From Acidibrevibacterium fodinaquatile (GTDB taxonomy: Bacteria > Pseudomonadota > Alphaproteobacteria > Acetobacterales > Acetobacteraceae): DNA of 64,000 nucleotides. The stretch lies in NCBI RefSeq assembly GCF_003352165.1, contig NZ_CP029176.1, positions 1,798,001 to 1,862,000 of the forward strand, read 5' to 3'. Positions 18,955 to 28,097 of this stretch are shown one piece after another. Position numbers and translations under genes: made by a program. A model generated the notes under the pieces. The model did no database searches. It worked only from the letters and a program-made list of their open reading frames with translations, and was not told where the DNA came from. The first letter of the stretch is position 1; every line of letters starts with the position of its first letter.

Positions 18955-20754
18955 ATGGCCGATCAGGAAAACCATAACGACAACGCGCCACACCTGCCAG
19001 ATCCGGCGGCGCTGACCCGCAGCATGGCCGATATCGCCGAGCGATCGCAGCGTATCGTCTCCGAATGGCTGAAGCGTCAGAGCGAGGAAGCGCCACGGCC
19101 CGATCCGCTGAACATCGCCAGCGCCTTTTTCGAGATGACGACGCGGCTGATGACCAACCCGGCGCGGCTGATGAAGGCGCAGCTTGGTTTCTGGCAGGAT
19201 TATATGACGCTCTGGCAGCACACCTCGCGCCGCTTGCTCGGCATGCCTTCTCCCCCGGTCATCGAGCCGCCGGCGAACGATCGCCGCTTCAAATACCCGG
19301 CGTGGCAGGAAAACGAGATTTTCGATTTCATCAAACAAAGCTATTTGCTGTCGGCGCGCTATGTGCAGGACGTGGTGCGCCATGTCGATGGGCTAAAGCC
19401 TGAGACCGCCCGCAAGGTCGATTTCTATGCCCGCCAGTTCATCGACGCGATGAGCCCGAGCAATTTCCTGCTCACCAACCCCGAAGTCCTGCGCAAAACC
19501 GCCGAGACCGGCGGCGAAAATCTGCTCCGCGGGCTCAACAACATGCTCGCCGATCTCGAACGCGGCCGCGGCCAGTTGCATGTCAAAATGACCGATATGG
19601 CGGCGTTTCGCGTCGGCGAGAATATTGCCGTCTCGCCGGGCAAGGTGATCTATGAGAACCAACTCATGCAGCTCATCCAATACGCGCCCGCGACGACGCG
19701 GGTCTTGAAGCGGCCGCTGCTGATCATCCCGCCCTGGATCAACAAATTCTATATTCTCGATCTCCGTCCCTCGAACAGTTTCGTGCGCTGGGCGGTGAAC
19801 CAGGGGCATACGGTGTTCATGATCAGTTGGGTCAATCCCGATGAACGCCTCGCCGAAAAACGTTTCGATGATTACATGCTGGAGGGCGTTCTTGCCGCGC
19901 TCGATGCGATCAAGGCCGCGACCGGTGAGCGGCTGGTGAATGCCATTGGCTATTGTCTCGGCGGCACGCTGCTCGGTTGCACGCTCGCCTATATGGCGGC
20001 CAAAGGGGATGATCGTATCAAATCAGCAACATTTTTCGTCTCCATGCTCGATTTCCGCGAATCGGGTGAGATCAATGTTTTCATCGATGAGGAGCAGATC
20101 CAGGCGCTCGAGGAGAAAATGCACAAGCGCGGCTATCTCGAAGGCAGCGAGATGGCGACCACCTTCAACATGCTGCGTGCCAATGATCTGATCTGGTCGT
20201 TCGTCGTCAATAATTATCTCCTCGGCAACGAGCCTTTCCCGTTCGATCTGCTCTACTGGAATGCCGATTCGACCCGGATGCCGGCGGCGATGCACAGTTT
20301 CTATCTGCGCAACATGTATCGCGAGAACCGTCTCACCCAGCCCGGCGGCATCGTTCTCGACGGGGTGCCGATCGATCTCTCGCGCGTCAAAGTGCCCGCC
20401 TATTTTCTTTCGACGCGCGACGACCACATCGCGCCCTGGCGCACGACCTATTTCGGCGCGCGGCTGCTCTCTGGGCCAAAGCGCTTCGTGCTCGCCGCTT
20501 CCGGCCACATCGCCGGCGTCGTGAATGCCCCCGAGACCGGCAAATACAGCCACTGGATTAACGATGATTTGCCCGACGATCCCGCCGACTGGCTTGCCGG
20601 GGCGACCGAAATGGCGGGCTCCTGGTGGCCGGACTGGCAGCGCTGGATCACCGCGCATAGCAAGGCGGAAGTCCCGGCGCGTATCCCCGGCGAGGGCAAG
20701 CTCGCCCCGATCGAGGACGCGCCCGGCCGCTATGTCCAGGTAAAAGCCAACTGA
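18955..20754 (+). CDS. phaC: Class I poly(R)-hydroxyalkanoate synthase
   Basis: PHA synthase of 599 residues, polymerising hydroxyacyl-CoA into storage granules. N-terminal domain, then an alpha/beta-hydrolase core with the lipase-like box GYCLGGT (nucleophile Cys334), Asp490 in STRDDHIAPW and His518 in SGHIAGVVNAP, completing the catalytic triad. The ATG at 18955 has a GGAAAGGA ribosome binding site; the longer upstream frame overlaps the divergent lipoprotein gene. No phaA, phaB or phasin gene is adjacent, so monomer supply is encoded elsewhere. Confidence 0.97.
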   Translation: MADQENHNDNAPHLPDPAALTRSMADIAERSQRIVSEWLKRQSEEAPRPDPLNIASAFFEMTTRLMTNPARLMKAQLGFWQDYMTLWQHTSRRLLGMPSPPVIEPPANDRRFKYPAWQENEIFDFIKQSYLLSARYVQDVVRHVDGLKPETARKVDFYARQFIDAMSPSNFLLTNPEVLRKTAETGGENLLRGLNNMLADLERGRGQLHVKMTDMAAFRVGENIAVSPGKVIYENQLMQLIQYAPATTRVLKRPLLIIPPWINKFYILDLRPSNSFVRWAVNQGHTVFMISWVNPDERLAEKRFDDYMLEGVLAALDAIKAATGERLVNAIGYCLGGTLLGCTLAYMAAKGDDRIKSATFFVSMLDFRESGEINVFIDEEQIQALEEKMHKRGYLEGSEMATTFNMLRANDLIWSFVVNNYLLGNEPFPFDLLYWNADSTRMPAAMHSFYLRNMYRENRLTQPGGIVLDGVPIDLSRVKVPAYFLSTRDDHIAPWRTTYFGARLLSGPKRFVLAASGHIAGVVNAPETGKYSHWINDDLPDDPADWLAGATEMAGSWWPDWQRWITAHSKAEVPARIPGEGKLAPIEDAPGRYVQVKAN

Positions 20755-20794
20755 AAAACGCGCGGCGAAAGCGAAAACCGCCCCCGCGAGCCCT

Positions 20795-20826
20795 CGCGCG
20801 CCCTATCCTTCGCGCGCCCTATCCTT
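20795..20826. repeat. 16-bp tandem duplication at a stop codon
   Basis: Two perfect adjacent copies of CGCGCGCCCTATCCTT (20795-20810 and 20811-20826). The second copy contains the stop codon of the minus-strand histidine kinase; the first lies just beyond it in the short gap to phaC. Confidence 0.85.
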
Positions 20827-23305
20827 CCCGCGCATTGACCGCGAGATGGGCGCGATGCGCCAGAAGCTGGGCACGAACCCGCTCGATCTCGGCGTTGAGG
20901 CGCGGGATCAGAGCCTCGGTTTCGCGGTTGAGTTCCTGGCTGCGGATCAGCCGCCAGGAGAGGCAGAGTTCGAACAGGCTTTTCGCGCCGATATTGGCCG
21001 CGGCACTGCGCAGCGCATGCGCATGCGCGCGAAAAGCGTTCGAATCACCCGCCGCCGCCGCCGCCGCCATCTCGGCGACGAGGTCGGAGGAATCGGCGAG
21101 AAACGAATCGATCAAGTCAATAACGAAATCATTGCCGCCCAAGGCATGGAGATCGGCGAGCACGGCGGCATCGATCGCGCCAGCGCTGGCGGGACGAAAC
21201 CGGGGATGGCTGGTGATTTCCGTCACCGCCGGGCTCGCGGCCGCGACCAAAGGCGCGTCCGGCACGTGCGCGGCGAGGGCACGCAGCAGGCGATCCGGCT
21301 CGATCGGCTTGGTGAGGCAATCATCCATGCCGGCCTCGCGACATTGCTGCGCCGCCGCCTCGGTTGCGTCGGCGGTCAGCGCGACGATCGGCACCCGCTC
21401 GCCACCAAGCTCGCTGAAGCGATGCAGTTTCGCGGCCTCCAGCCCGCTCATCACCGGCATATTGACGTCCATGAGGACGAGATCGAACCTTTCGGCCTCG
21501 AGGGCATCGAGCGCCTGCTCACCGTTTTCCGCGATCTGCACCGTATGGCCGGCGCGTTCGAGGATTTTGGTCACGACTTTCTGGTTGGTGCGGTTGTCCT
21601 CGGCGAGCAGGATGCGGAGCGCGCGCCCGGAAGGCTCGATCACGGGCGGCGATGATGCGGCCTGATCGATGGGTGCGGCGAGGGCGAGGGCAGTGCGAAG
21701 GGCGGCCGGCTCGGGCGCGAGACGGGTGCTGGCAAACGCACGAAGTCCGACCGCCCCGAGACCGGGCGCAAGAGTAGCGGCATCCGCCACCAGCGCGATC
21801 GGCGGCAGAGTTCCGGCGCCAGCAAGGGCGCCGCGTTCGGCTTCGGGATGGCGTTCGTCGAGGAGCAGAAGCGGCGGGGTGTCGGCGGCCGCGGCCAAGG
21901 CGGCTTTCGCGGCGGCCAGCGACGCGAAGACCTGCGGCGCGACACCCTCTCCTTGCGGCACGAGACGCAAAGCGAGAGCGGGATCGGTGGTGATCAGCGC
22001 AAGCGGCGGAATCGGCGCGGGCTCCGCCATGTCGTCCGCCGCCGCTTGCGCGAATTGGAGCGGAATCTCGCACCAGAATGTGCTGCCGCGCCCGAGCGTG
22101 CTTTCGACGCCAATCTCGCCCTCCATCAAATGCGCGAGCTTCTGGCAAATCGCAAGACCGAGGCCGGTGCCGCCGAAATGGTTGAGAACGCTGGCGTCGG
22201 CCTGGGTGAAGCGTTCGAAAATCCGCTCCCGCGCTTCCGGTGCGATGCCGATGCCGGTGTCACTCACCTCACAGCGCAGGATGACGCGCCCGGCTTCGTC
22301 CGCCGCGACGTCGGCGGCGATCACCACTTCGCCTTGGGCGGTGAATTTCACCGCGTTCGCCGCGAGATTGAGAAGGATTTCCTGGAGATGGCCGCGCTCA
22401 CCATGCAAGAGGCGCGGCGGGGTGCGCGCGGTGATGTGCAGGCCAAGACGTAACCCCTTGGTGGCGGCCGCGGCTGCGACCATGTCGCGCACCTCCGCGA
22501 GCAGGGCACGCAGACAGAAATCCTCGGCCTGGCGCGGCATCCTGCCGGCTTCCAGGCGCGAGAAATCGAGAATGTTCGAAATCATCGCGAGCAGCGTGCG
22601 CCCCGCCGCGGTCATCGTGCGCACCATGCCGGCCTGCTCGCCATCGAGCCCGGTTTCACCGAGCAACTGGCCGAAGCCGATGATCGCATTGAGCGGGGTG
22701 CGCAATTCGTGGCTGACGCTGGCGAGAAATTGCGTCTTGGCGCGACTCGCCTCCTCGGCCGCCTCCTTGGCCTGGGAAAGCTTGCGGATCAGGGTCGTTG
22801 CATAAAGCGGCAGGATGACGAGGCCGATGCCGAGGCCGAGGCTGAGGGCCGGCTGGTTGCGCCAATAGGGCGTGGTCACGGCCGCAGCGGCGAACCCGGC
22901 CACCGCGAGCGCCATCGCCGTCATCAGAAAACGGACGCCGAAGCGAAAGCCGTTGCCGAGAACGATCCACAGAAACATTGGATAAAGCACGGCGGTAAGC
23001 CCGCCGCCGACGTGAAGAGCGCATGAGAGCAGGCCAAGATCGCTGACCAAGCCCAAAAGGATGCGAAAGCTGGATTGTGCGGGGCGCCAGAGCTGATGAC
23101 AAAGAAAGCCAATCGTGGCAAGCGTCAGCAACGCCAGCACCAACACCGGCCCCGCTGCGTGCAGCGCCGGAATCACCGCGACATAAATGATCATCGCGAC
23201 GATGAACACCAAGCGATTGAGCGAAATATCCATTTCGCCGCTGCGCGAGGCGCGCCGTAGTTCCGCGGCCCAGCACAGCATCCGGCCCGCAAGTGACTTA
23301 AGCAT
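20819..23305 (-). CDS. RpfC-like hybrid sensor histidine kinase (TM5-HisKA-HATPase-REC-HPt)
   Basis: Protein of 828 residues. Five hydrophobic segments (about 25-172) lead straight into HisKA with the phospho-acceptor in SVSHELRTPLN at His199, then HATPase_c (N-box LNLAANAVKF, DTGIGI, GTGLGLAI), a degenerate receiver-like stretch (about 430-540), a true receiver with Asp612 in LVLMDVNMP, and a C-terminal HPt with His762. The membrane domain text (LYPMFLWIVLGNGFRFG, LPLYATTLIRKL) strongly recalls the DSF sensor RpfC of Xanthomonas, whose acceptor is His198. I chose ATG 23305 for its AAGGGGG ribosome binding site. It follows, by about 130 bp, an RpfG-like receiver fused to GGDEF-EAL, its likely partner. 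The ligand is not known. Confidence 0.92.
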   Translation of the reverse strand: MLKSLAGRMLCWAAELRRASRSGEMDISLNRLVFIVAMIIYVAVIPALHAAGPVLVLALLTLATIGFLCHQLWRPAQSSFRILLGLVSDLGLLSCALHVGGGLTAVLYPMFLWIVLGNGFRFGVRFLMTAMALAVAGFAAAAVTTPYWRNQPALSLGLGIGLVILPLYATTLIRKLSQAKEAAEEASRAKTQFLASVSHELRTPLNAIIGFGQLLGETGLDGEQAGMVRTMTAAGRTLLAMISNILDFSRLEAGRMPRQAEDFCLRALLAEVRDMVAAAAATKGLRLGLHITARTPPRLLHGERGHLQEILLNLAANAVKFTAQGEVVIAADVAADEAGRVILRCEVSDTGIGIAPEARERIFERFTQADASVLNHFGGTGLGLAICQKLAHLMEGEIGVESTLGRGSTFWCEIPLQFAQAAADDMAEPAPIPPLALITTDPALALRLVPQGEGVAPQVFASLAAAKAALAAAADTPPLLLLDERHPEAERGALAGAGTLPPIALVADAATLAPGLGAVGLRAFASTRLAPEPAALRTALALAAPIDQAASSPPVIEPSGRALRILLAEDNRTNQKVVTKILERAGHTVQIAENGEQALDALEAERFDLVLMDVNMPVMSGLEAAKLHRFSELGGERVPIVALTADATEAAAQQCREAGMDDCLTKPIEPDRLLRALAAHVPDAPLVAAASPAVTEITSHPRFRPASAGAIDAAVLADLHALGGNDFVIDLIDSFLADSSDLVAEMAAAAAAGDSNAFRAHAHALRSAAANIGAKSLFELCLSWRLIRSQELNRETEALIPRLNAEIERVRAQLLAHRAHLAVNAREG

Positions 23306-23434
23306 GCCCGCCCCCTTGCGTTGCCGCGCCAGGATGGTCGATGACCCATATATGGCCATCGGCGGCTAATATGTCACGAAACTTCGTCAACGGCGACGCC
23401 ATTCCGGCAATTCTTTAACTCCCTCACGGTGGTT

Positions 23435-25612
23435 TCAGGCGAGGTACGGCAGGGTATGCCCTCTCTCGATCAGCGCCGCGAAATCATCGGCGGTGAGCGG
23501 TGGCCCAAAAAGATAGCCCTGCACCTCGTCGCACCCTTCGGCCGCAAGCTGGGTGAATTGCTCGCGGGTTTCGACGCCCTCCGCGACGACAGCGATATCA
23601 AGGCTGTGGCCGAGATTGATGATGGCGCGAACAATCGCGGTATCGCTTGGGTCGGTCTTGAGATTGCGCACAAAAGATTGATCTATTTTTAGACGATCGA
23701 CCGGGAAATTCTTGACATAGCTGAGCGAGGAATAGCCGGTGCCGAAATCGTCGATCGCGAAAGTGACCCCAAGCGCCTGCAGCGTGCGCAAGGTGCGCGC
23801 CGACGCCTCGGCATTTTCCATCAGGATGGTCTCGGTAAGCTCGAGTTCGAGGAAATTAGCGTCAAAACCAGTATCATGCAGCGTTTCCGAGACGACGTCG
23901 AACACGTTCTGGCGACGGAATTGCACCGGCGAGAGATTGATCGCAAGGCGTAGCGGCGGCAGGCCGCGCGCGCGCCAGCTTTGCGCCTGACGGCAGGCTT
24001 CGCGCAACACCCAGGTATTGATCGGCACGATCAACCCGGTCTCCTCGGCGACCGGCAGGAACTCGCCCGGCTTGACGAGGCCGACACCCGGGCGCTGCCA
24101 GCGGAGCAACGCCTCCATGCCGACGATGCGGCCGGTTTCGACAGCCACCTGCGGCTGGAAATGCAGCACGAAATGGCCCAGCGCGACCGCCTGGCGGAGA
24201 TCGGCTTCGAGGCGGATCGCCTCGCGCACGTTCTGGTTCATGTCGGCGCAATAAAACCGGAAGCTCGCCCCGCCATCGGCCTTGGCGCGATACATCGCGA
24301 GATCGGCGTTGCGCAGAAGCTCATCGAGAGCGCCGCCGTCAGCGGGGTAGAGGGTTATTCCGACACTCGCCGAAAGCGTCAGGGTCTGGCCGTCGATGCC
24401 GAAGGGCTGCGAGAGCGACTCGATGACCTGACGGGCGAGGATAGCGGCGTCCTCGGGCTCGCGAACCTTGGTTTGCAGGATCGCGAATTCATCGCCGCCG
24501 AGCCGCGCGACGGTATCGGATTCGCACGCGACATGGCGCAGACGTCCCGCAACCGCGTGCAGCAATTGATCGCCGAGCTGATGGCCGAGCGCGTCATTAA
24601 CATCCTTGAAGCGATCGAGATCGATGAAATGCAGGGCAAACATCCGCCCGCCACGGCGGTTGCGGGCCAGCTCCCGCTGCAATTGTTGTTGCAATAACAA
24701 TCTGTTGGGAAGTCTTGTGAGCTGATCGTGATGGGCGATGTGACGAAGCCGGCTTTCCGCGTGCTTGCGCTCGGTGATGTCGATCGCCGAGGTCAGCACA
24801 CTCACCACCCTGGCGGCGGTGTCGCGAAGCGGTGATTTGGTGGTGAGGAACACCCGCGGCATCCCCGTCCGGTCGATGATCTCCTCCTCATAGGCGGGCA
24901 ACGCCTCGCCGGTTTCGAACACCAGCCGATCCAGCGCCCGGCTGCGCGCCGCATAGGCCGGCCCGAAGGTCGCGACCGCATCCATGCCGATGCAGCGCTC
25001 AGGATCGACGCCGGAGAAATTCGCTTGATAGGCGTTGACGAAAATATAGGTCCCGGTCTCGTCCGTTGCGCTGATCATCGCCGGAACGGTGTCGATCACC
25101 TGCGCCAGCCGCTCGCGGCTGTCGCGCAAAAGCGCCTGGCGGGACTGCTCGCTCGCCGCGAGTTCGTGTTCGAGCGAGAGGGCACGGCTCTTGATCAAGC
25201 GCTGCTGCTTGCTGAGCTTGAGGAGATTGCGCGCGCGGGTGATGAATTCCTGATGATCGACCGGACTTTGCAGGAAATCGGTGGCGCCGGCTTCCAGCGC
25301 GCGCAGGCGAAAACCGCGATCCTCATAGACGGTGATGACGATCACCGGGACATCGGCGCCGTTGGGTAAGGCGCGGAAGCGGCGCGTGAATTCCGCCCCG
25401 TCCATGTAAGGCATCTTGAAGTCGGTGATCACCAGATCGGGGTCTGACGCGGCGAGATTTTCGAGCGCCGCGCGTGGATCGCCGAAGGCGCGTATTTCGG
25501 CGCCTTCCTCGAGCGTCGCCGCAAGCCGAGAGAAGATATTGCGGTTGGTTACCCGGTCATCAAGAATGGCAATCAGGGTCATCGCGCGTTTTGCGTTTCC
25601 AAGCTCAGCCAT
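23435..25612 (-). CDS. Response regulator with PAS, GGDEF and EAL domains (RpfG-type receiver)
   Basis: Protein of 725 residues that should make and/or degrade cyclic di-GMP. Receiver at residues 11-130 with phospho-acceptor Asp64 in VITDFKMPYMDG; a helix about 130-165 (KSRALSLEHEL); PAS about 168-285; GGDEF with intact GGDEF at 372-376; EAL from about 465 with EALLRW at 499-504 and DDFGTGYSSLSY further on. The receiver and following helix resemble those of RpfG, which normally carries an HD-GYP output. The GGDEF inhibitory site reads CESD instead of RxxD. It is encoded upstream of, and probably cotranscribed with, the RpfC-like kinase. ATG 25582 is an alternative start. Confidence 0.92.
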   Translation of the reverse strand: MAELGNAKRAMTLIAILDDRVTNRNIFSRLAATLEEGAEIRAFGDPRAALENLAASDPDLVITDFKMPYMDGAEFTRRFRALPNGADVPVIVITVYEDRGFRLRALEAGATDFLQSPVDHQEFITRARNLLKLSKQQRLIKSRALSLEHELAASEQSRQALLRDSRERLAQVIDTVPAMISATDETGTYIFVNAYQANFSGVDPERCIGMDAVATFGPAYAARSRALDRLVFETGEALPAYEEEIIDRTGMPRVFLTTKSPLRDTAARVVSVLTSAIDITERKHAESRLRHIAHHDQLTRLPNRLLLQQQLQRELARNRRGGRMFALHFIDLDRFKDVNDALGHQLGDQLLHAVAGRLRHVACESDTVARLGGDEFAILQTKVREPEDAAILARQVIESLSQPFGIDGQTLTLSASVGITLYPADGGALDELLRNADLAMYRAKADGGASFRFYCADMNQNVREAIRLEADLRQAVALGHFVLHFQPQVAVETGRIVGMEALLRWQRPGVGLVKPGEFLPVAEETGLIVPINTWVLREACRQAQSWRARGLPPLRLAINLSPVQFRRQNVFDVVSETLHDTGFDANFLELELTETILMENAEASARTLRTLQALGVTFAIDDFGTGYSSLSYVKNFPVDRLKIDQSFVRNLKTDPSDTAIVRAIINLGHSLDIAVVAEGVETREQFTQLAAEGCDEVQGYLFGPPLTADDFAALIERGHTLPYLA

Positions 25613-25844
25613 GACTCGGGCGCTGGCAGCCGATCATTCAACCATTTACGGATACAGGATAAAGCATTGATAACCCGTTACCAGAAATCGTGGCGGCACA
25701 AATAACCGCCACGCCCCCCACTGGCGTCCCCTTGCTGCTGGCGTGCGCCGCGGCGATCCCATCCCTTTCAAAGCGTATCAATAGTCGAGAGTATCGCCGT
25801 CTCGGCTAGGTTTGTCACGTGATTTTGTTATGTTTGGTTTCAAC

Positions 25845-26324
25845 TTATTGGATTTTTTCCGCCCCTCCGACCGCCGCCGCTTCCGCCAGAGGCGGGTAAG
25901 CGAGCGCCGCGAGGCGCGCGCGCAAGCGTGGCGGCAAAGGGGTTGCGCGGCGGGTCTCGAGATCCATCAAAACGAGAATACTCTCAGCGGTTGCGACGCA
26001 GACATCACCGCGAAACAGCCCCTGGCCAAGGGTGAAGGAGGAGCGCCCGAGGCCGAGCACCACCGTGCCGATGGCGATGCGTTCGCGCCAGAGGATCTCG
26101 GCGCGAAAATCGAGCGTCAGACGGGCGATGACGAACTCCGTCCCGGGCGGTGCGAAGGGAGTGTCCTGACTATGGAACAGCTCGACCCGGCCGGTTTCAC
26201 AAAAAGTTGCAAAAACCGCATTATTGACATGGCCCTGGCGGTCAGTGTCGCCATAACGCGCGCGCTCCTCGCTCCAGACGGTGAAGCGCTGGCGATCGGT
26301 CAGCGGCAAGATGGTTTCGGTCAT
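25845..26324 (-). CDS. Acyl-CoA thioesterase (hotdog fold, 4HBT family)
   Basis: Small hotdog-fold protein of 159 residues. The N-terminal RYGDTDRQGHVNNAVFATF carries the 4HBT-type active-site motif with the conserved Asp followed by GHVNN. Such enzymes hydrolyse acyl-CoA thioesters; the substrate cannot be predicted. The start at 26324 has an AAAGGA ribosome binding site; the longer frame is an artefact overlapping mobA. It follows mobA on the same strand by about 50 bp. Confidence 0.85.
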   Translation of the reverse strand: MTETILPLTDRQRFTVWSEERARYGDTDRQGHVNNAVFATFCETGRVELFHSQDTPFAPPGTEFVIARLTLDFRAEILWRERIAIGTVVLGLGRSSFTLGQGLFRGDVCVATAESILVLMDLETRRATPLPPRLRARLAALAYPPLAEAAAVGGAEKIQ

Positions 26325-26373
26325 CTCTGTCCTTTCAGTTTTGTGGCCATTCTCGTCTTGTCGGGTGCAGCTC

Positions 26374-27066
26374 TCATCTTGCCAAGAGGCTGCTGTCGGG
26401 CCGATCGGGAGCGGCTTCGGCGGCGGCCAGGTCATCGCGCGTGTTGAGGTTGCGGAAGGGATCGGGGTGGCGTTCGCCATAATCGGCGATTGCCGCGCCA
26501 TGGGCAGAGAAAAACGCGCCGACACGCCGCTCGCCGCGCTCAAGCCGCGCCGCGAGGTCGGAGGCAGGGGCCGCAGCGACAGCGATCAGCGCAACCGTCG
26601 GGTGTAGCCGCCCGGCGGAGGCGGCGATCGCCAGCGGCCGCCCCGCCGCGCGCCGCGCCTGATCGAGGCGGGCGCGGAGATCGTCGGGGAGGAATGGGGT
26701 GTCGACCGGCGCGACCAGGATATCGGCGATCTCCGGCCGGTGCGTCCGCGTCCAGAGCAGCGCCGCCAGGATTCCGGCGAGCGGCCCCGGGCGATTAGCG
26801 ACGGGATCAGCGAGCACCGGAAGGCCGAAGGCGGCAAAGCGCCCCGGATCGCCATTGGCGCTCACCACCATCGCGGCAACCTGAGGGGCCAGCCGCGCCA
26901 TGACATGAGCGAGCAGCGGCCGCCCGGCGAGCAGGATCGTGGCCTTGTCGGCGCCGCCCATCCGCCGCGCGGCGCCGCCGGCGAGAATGACGGCGAGTGT
27001 CGCGCCCTTCCCATCCCGCCCATCCTTCGCCACAATACTGCCCCGTTTGCCCGCTTCGGCCACCAA
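26374..27066 (-). CDS. mobA: Molybdenum cofactor guanylyltransferase
   Basis: Nucleotidyltransferase of up to 230 residues that attaches GMP to molybdopterin to make the MGD cofactor. The signature LAGGAARRMGGADK near the N-terminus, GPLAGILAAL and the APVDTPFLP Asp motif are typical of MobA. The start is unclear: TTG 27066, GTG 27063 or GTG 27033 all give an intact domain. It is divergent from the TRAP binding-protein gene with a gap of only about 30 bp or more. A ModE-like regulator lies 3 kb away, consistent with molybdenum use. Confidence 0.88.
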   Translation of the reverse strand: MVAEAGKRGSIVAKDGRDGKGATLAVILAGGAARRMGGADKATILLAGRPLLAHVMARLAPQVAAMVVSANGDPGRFAAFGLPVLADPVANRPGPLAGILAALLWTRTHRPEIADILVAPVDTPFLPDDLRARLDQARRAAGRPLAIAASAGRLHPTVALIAVAAAPASDLAARLERGERRVGAFFSAHGAAIADYGERHPDPFRNLNTRDDLAAAEAAPDRPDSSLLAR

Positions 27067-27095
27067 AAAACCGCCCTTGCTCTCGGGAGGAACCC

Positions 27096-28097
27096 ATGAT
27101 GCATCGCCGCGCGCTCCTCGCCGCGTCGTTCAGCCTGCCCTTCTTCGCCATCGAAGGAAAGGCGCGAGCGACGGAATTCAGCTATAAATACGCGAGCAAC
27201 CTGCCCGCGACCCACCCCCTCAACATCCACGCCACGGCCGCCGCCGAGCGCATCAAGGCGGCAAGTGGCGGCCGGCTCGAGATCGCGGTTTTCCCCAACA
27301 ACCAGCTCGGCTCCGATACCGACGCGCTCAGCCAGTTACGCAGCGGCGCGCTCGAATTCTTCACCCTCTCGGGGCCCATTCTCGCGACCCTGGTGCCGGC
27401 CGCGTCTCTGAACGGGATCGGCTTCGCGTTCAAGAATTATGACGAGGTCTGGGCGGCGATGGATGGCCCGGTCGGCGCCTATATCCGCGGCGAAATCGAG
27501 AAACGCGGCCTCCATGTCTATGAAAAAATATGGGATAACGGCTATCGCCAGATCACCAGCGCATCGCGGCCAATCCAGACCCCGGCTGATCTGCATGGCT
27601 TTAAGATCCGCGTCCCGGTCAGCCCGCTCTGGACCAGCCTGTTTCGGGCATTCGGCGCCGCCCCCGCCTCGATCAATTTCAGCGAGGTCTATTCTGCGCT
27701 CCAGACCCATATCGTCGACGGCCAGGAAAACCCGCTCGCCATCATCGAGACCGCGAAGCTTTACGAGGTCCAGAAAATTCTCTGCTTCACCAATCATATG
27801 TGGGACGGTTACTGGATGCTCGCCAATCCCGATGCGCTTGCGCGGCTGCCGCCTGATCTGCAGGATCTCGTCGCCCATGAATTCAACCAAGGCGCCATGG
27901 CCGAGCGCGCCGATGTCGCCAAGATGAACGCCGAACTCGGCGCGACATTGCACGGGCAAGGGATGGCGGTGTTTGAGACCGATCCGACGGCGTTTCGCGC
28001 CGCCCTCCAAAGCGCCGGCTTCTACGCCGAATGGCAAAAACGGCTCGGCCCGCAAGCCTGGGCGGCGCTGACCTCGGTGGTCGGGCCGCTGGCATGA
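27096..28097 (+). CDS. TRAP-type transporter substrate-binding protein (DctP family)
   Basis: Periplasmic solute-binding protein of 333 residues with a Sec-type signal (MHRRALLAASFSLPFFAIEGKARA). The DctP fold is recognised by PATHPLNIHATAAAERI near the mature N-terminus and the PADLHGFKIRVP segment carrying the conserved arginine that pairs with the carboxylate of organic-acid ligands. No DctQ or DctM membrane genes are adjacent, so it is an orphan or uses permeases encoded elsewhere. Its start has an excellent GGGAGGA ribosome binding site. The stop overlaps the SDR start as ATGA, suggesting that the SDR acts on the imported substrate. Confidence 0.9.
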   Translation: MMHRRALLAASFSLPFFAIEGKARATEFSYKYASNLPATHPLNIHATAAAERIKAASGGRLEIAVFPNNQLGSDTDALSQLRSGALEFFTLSGPILATLVPAASLNGIGFAFKNYDEVWAAMDGPVGAYIRGEIEKRGLHVYEKIWDNGYRQITSASRPIQTPADLHGFKIRVPVSPLWTSLFRAFGAAPASINFSEVYSALQTHIVDGQENPLAIIETAKLYEVQKILCFTNHMWDGYWMLANPDALARLPPDLQDLVAHEFNQGAMAERADVAKMNAELGATLHGQGMAVFETDPTAFRAALQSAGFYAEWQKRLGPQAWAALTSVVGPLA

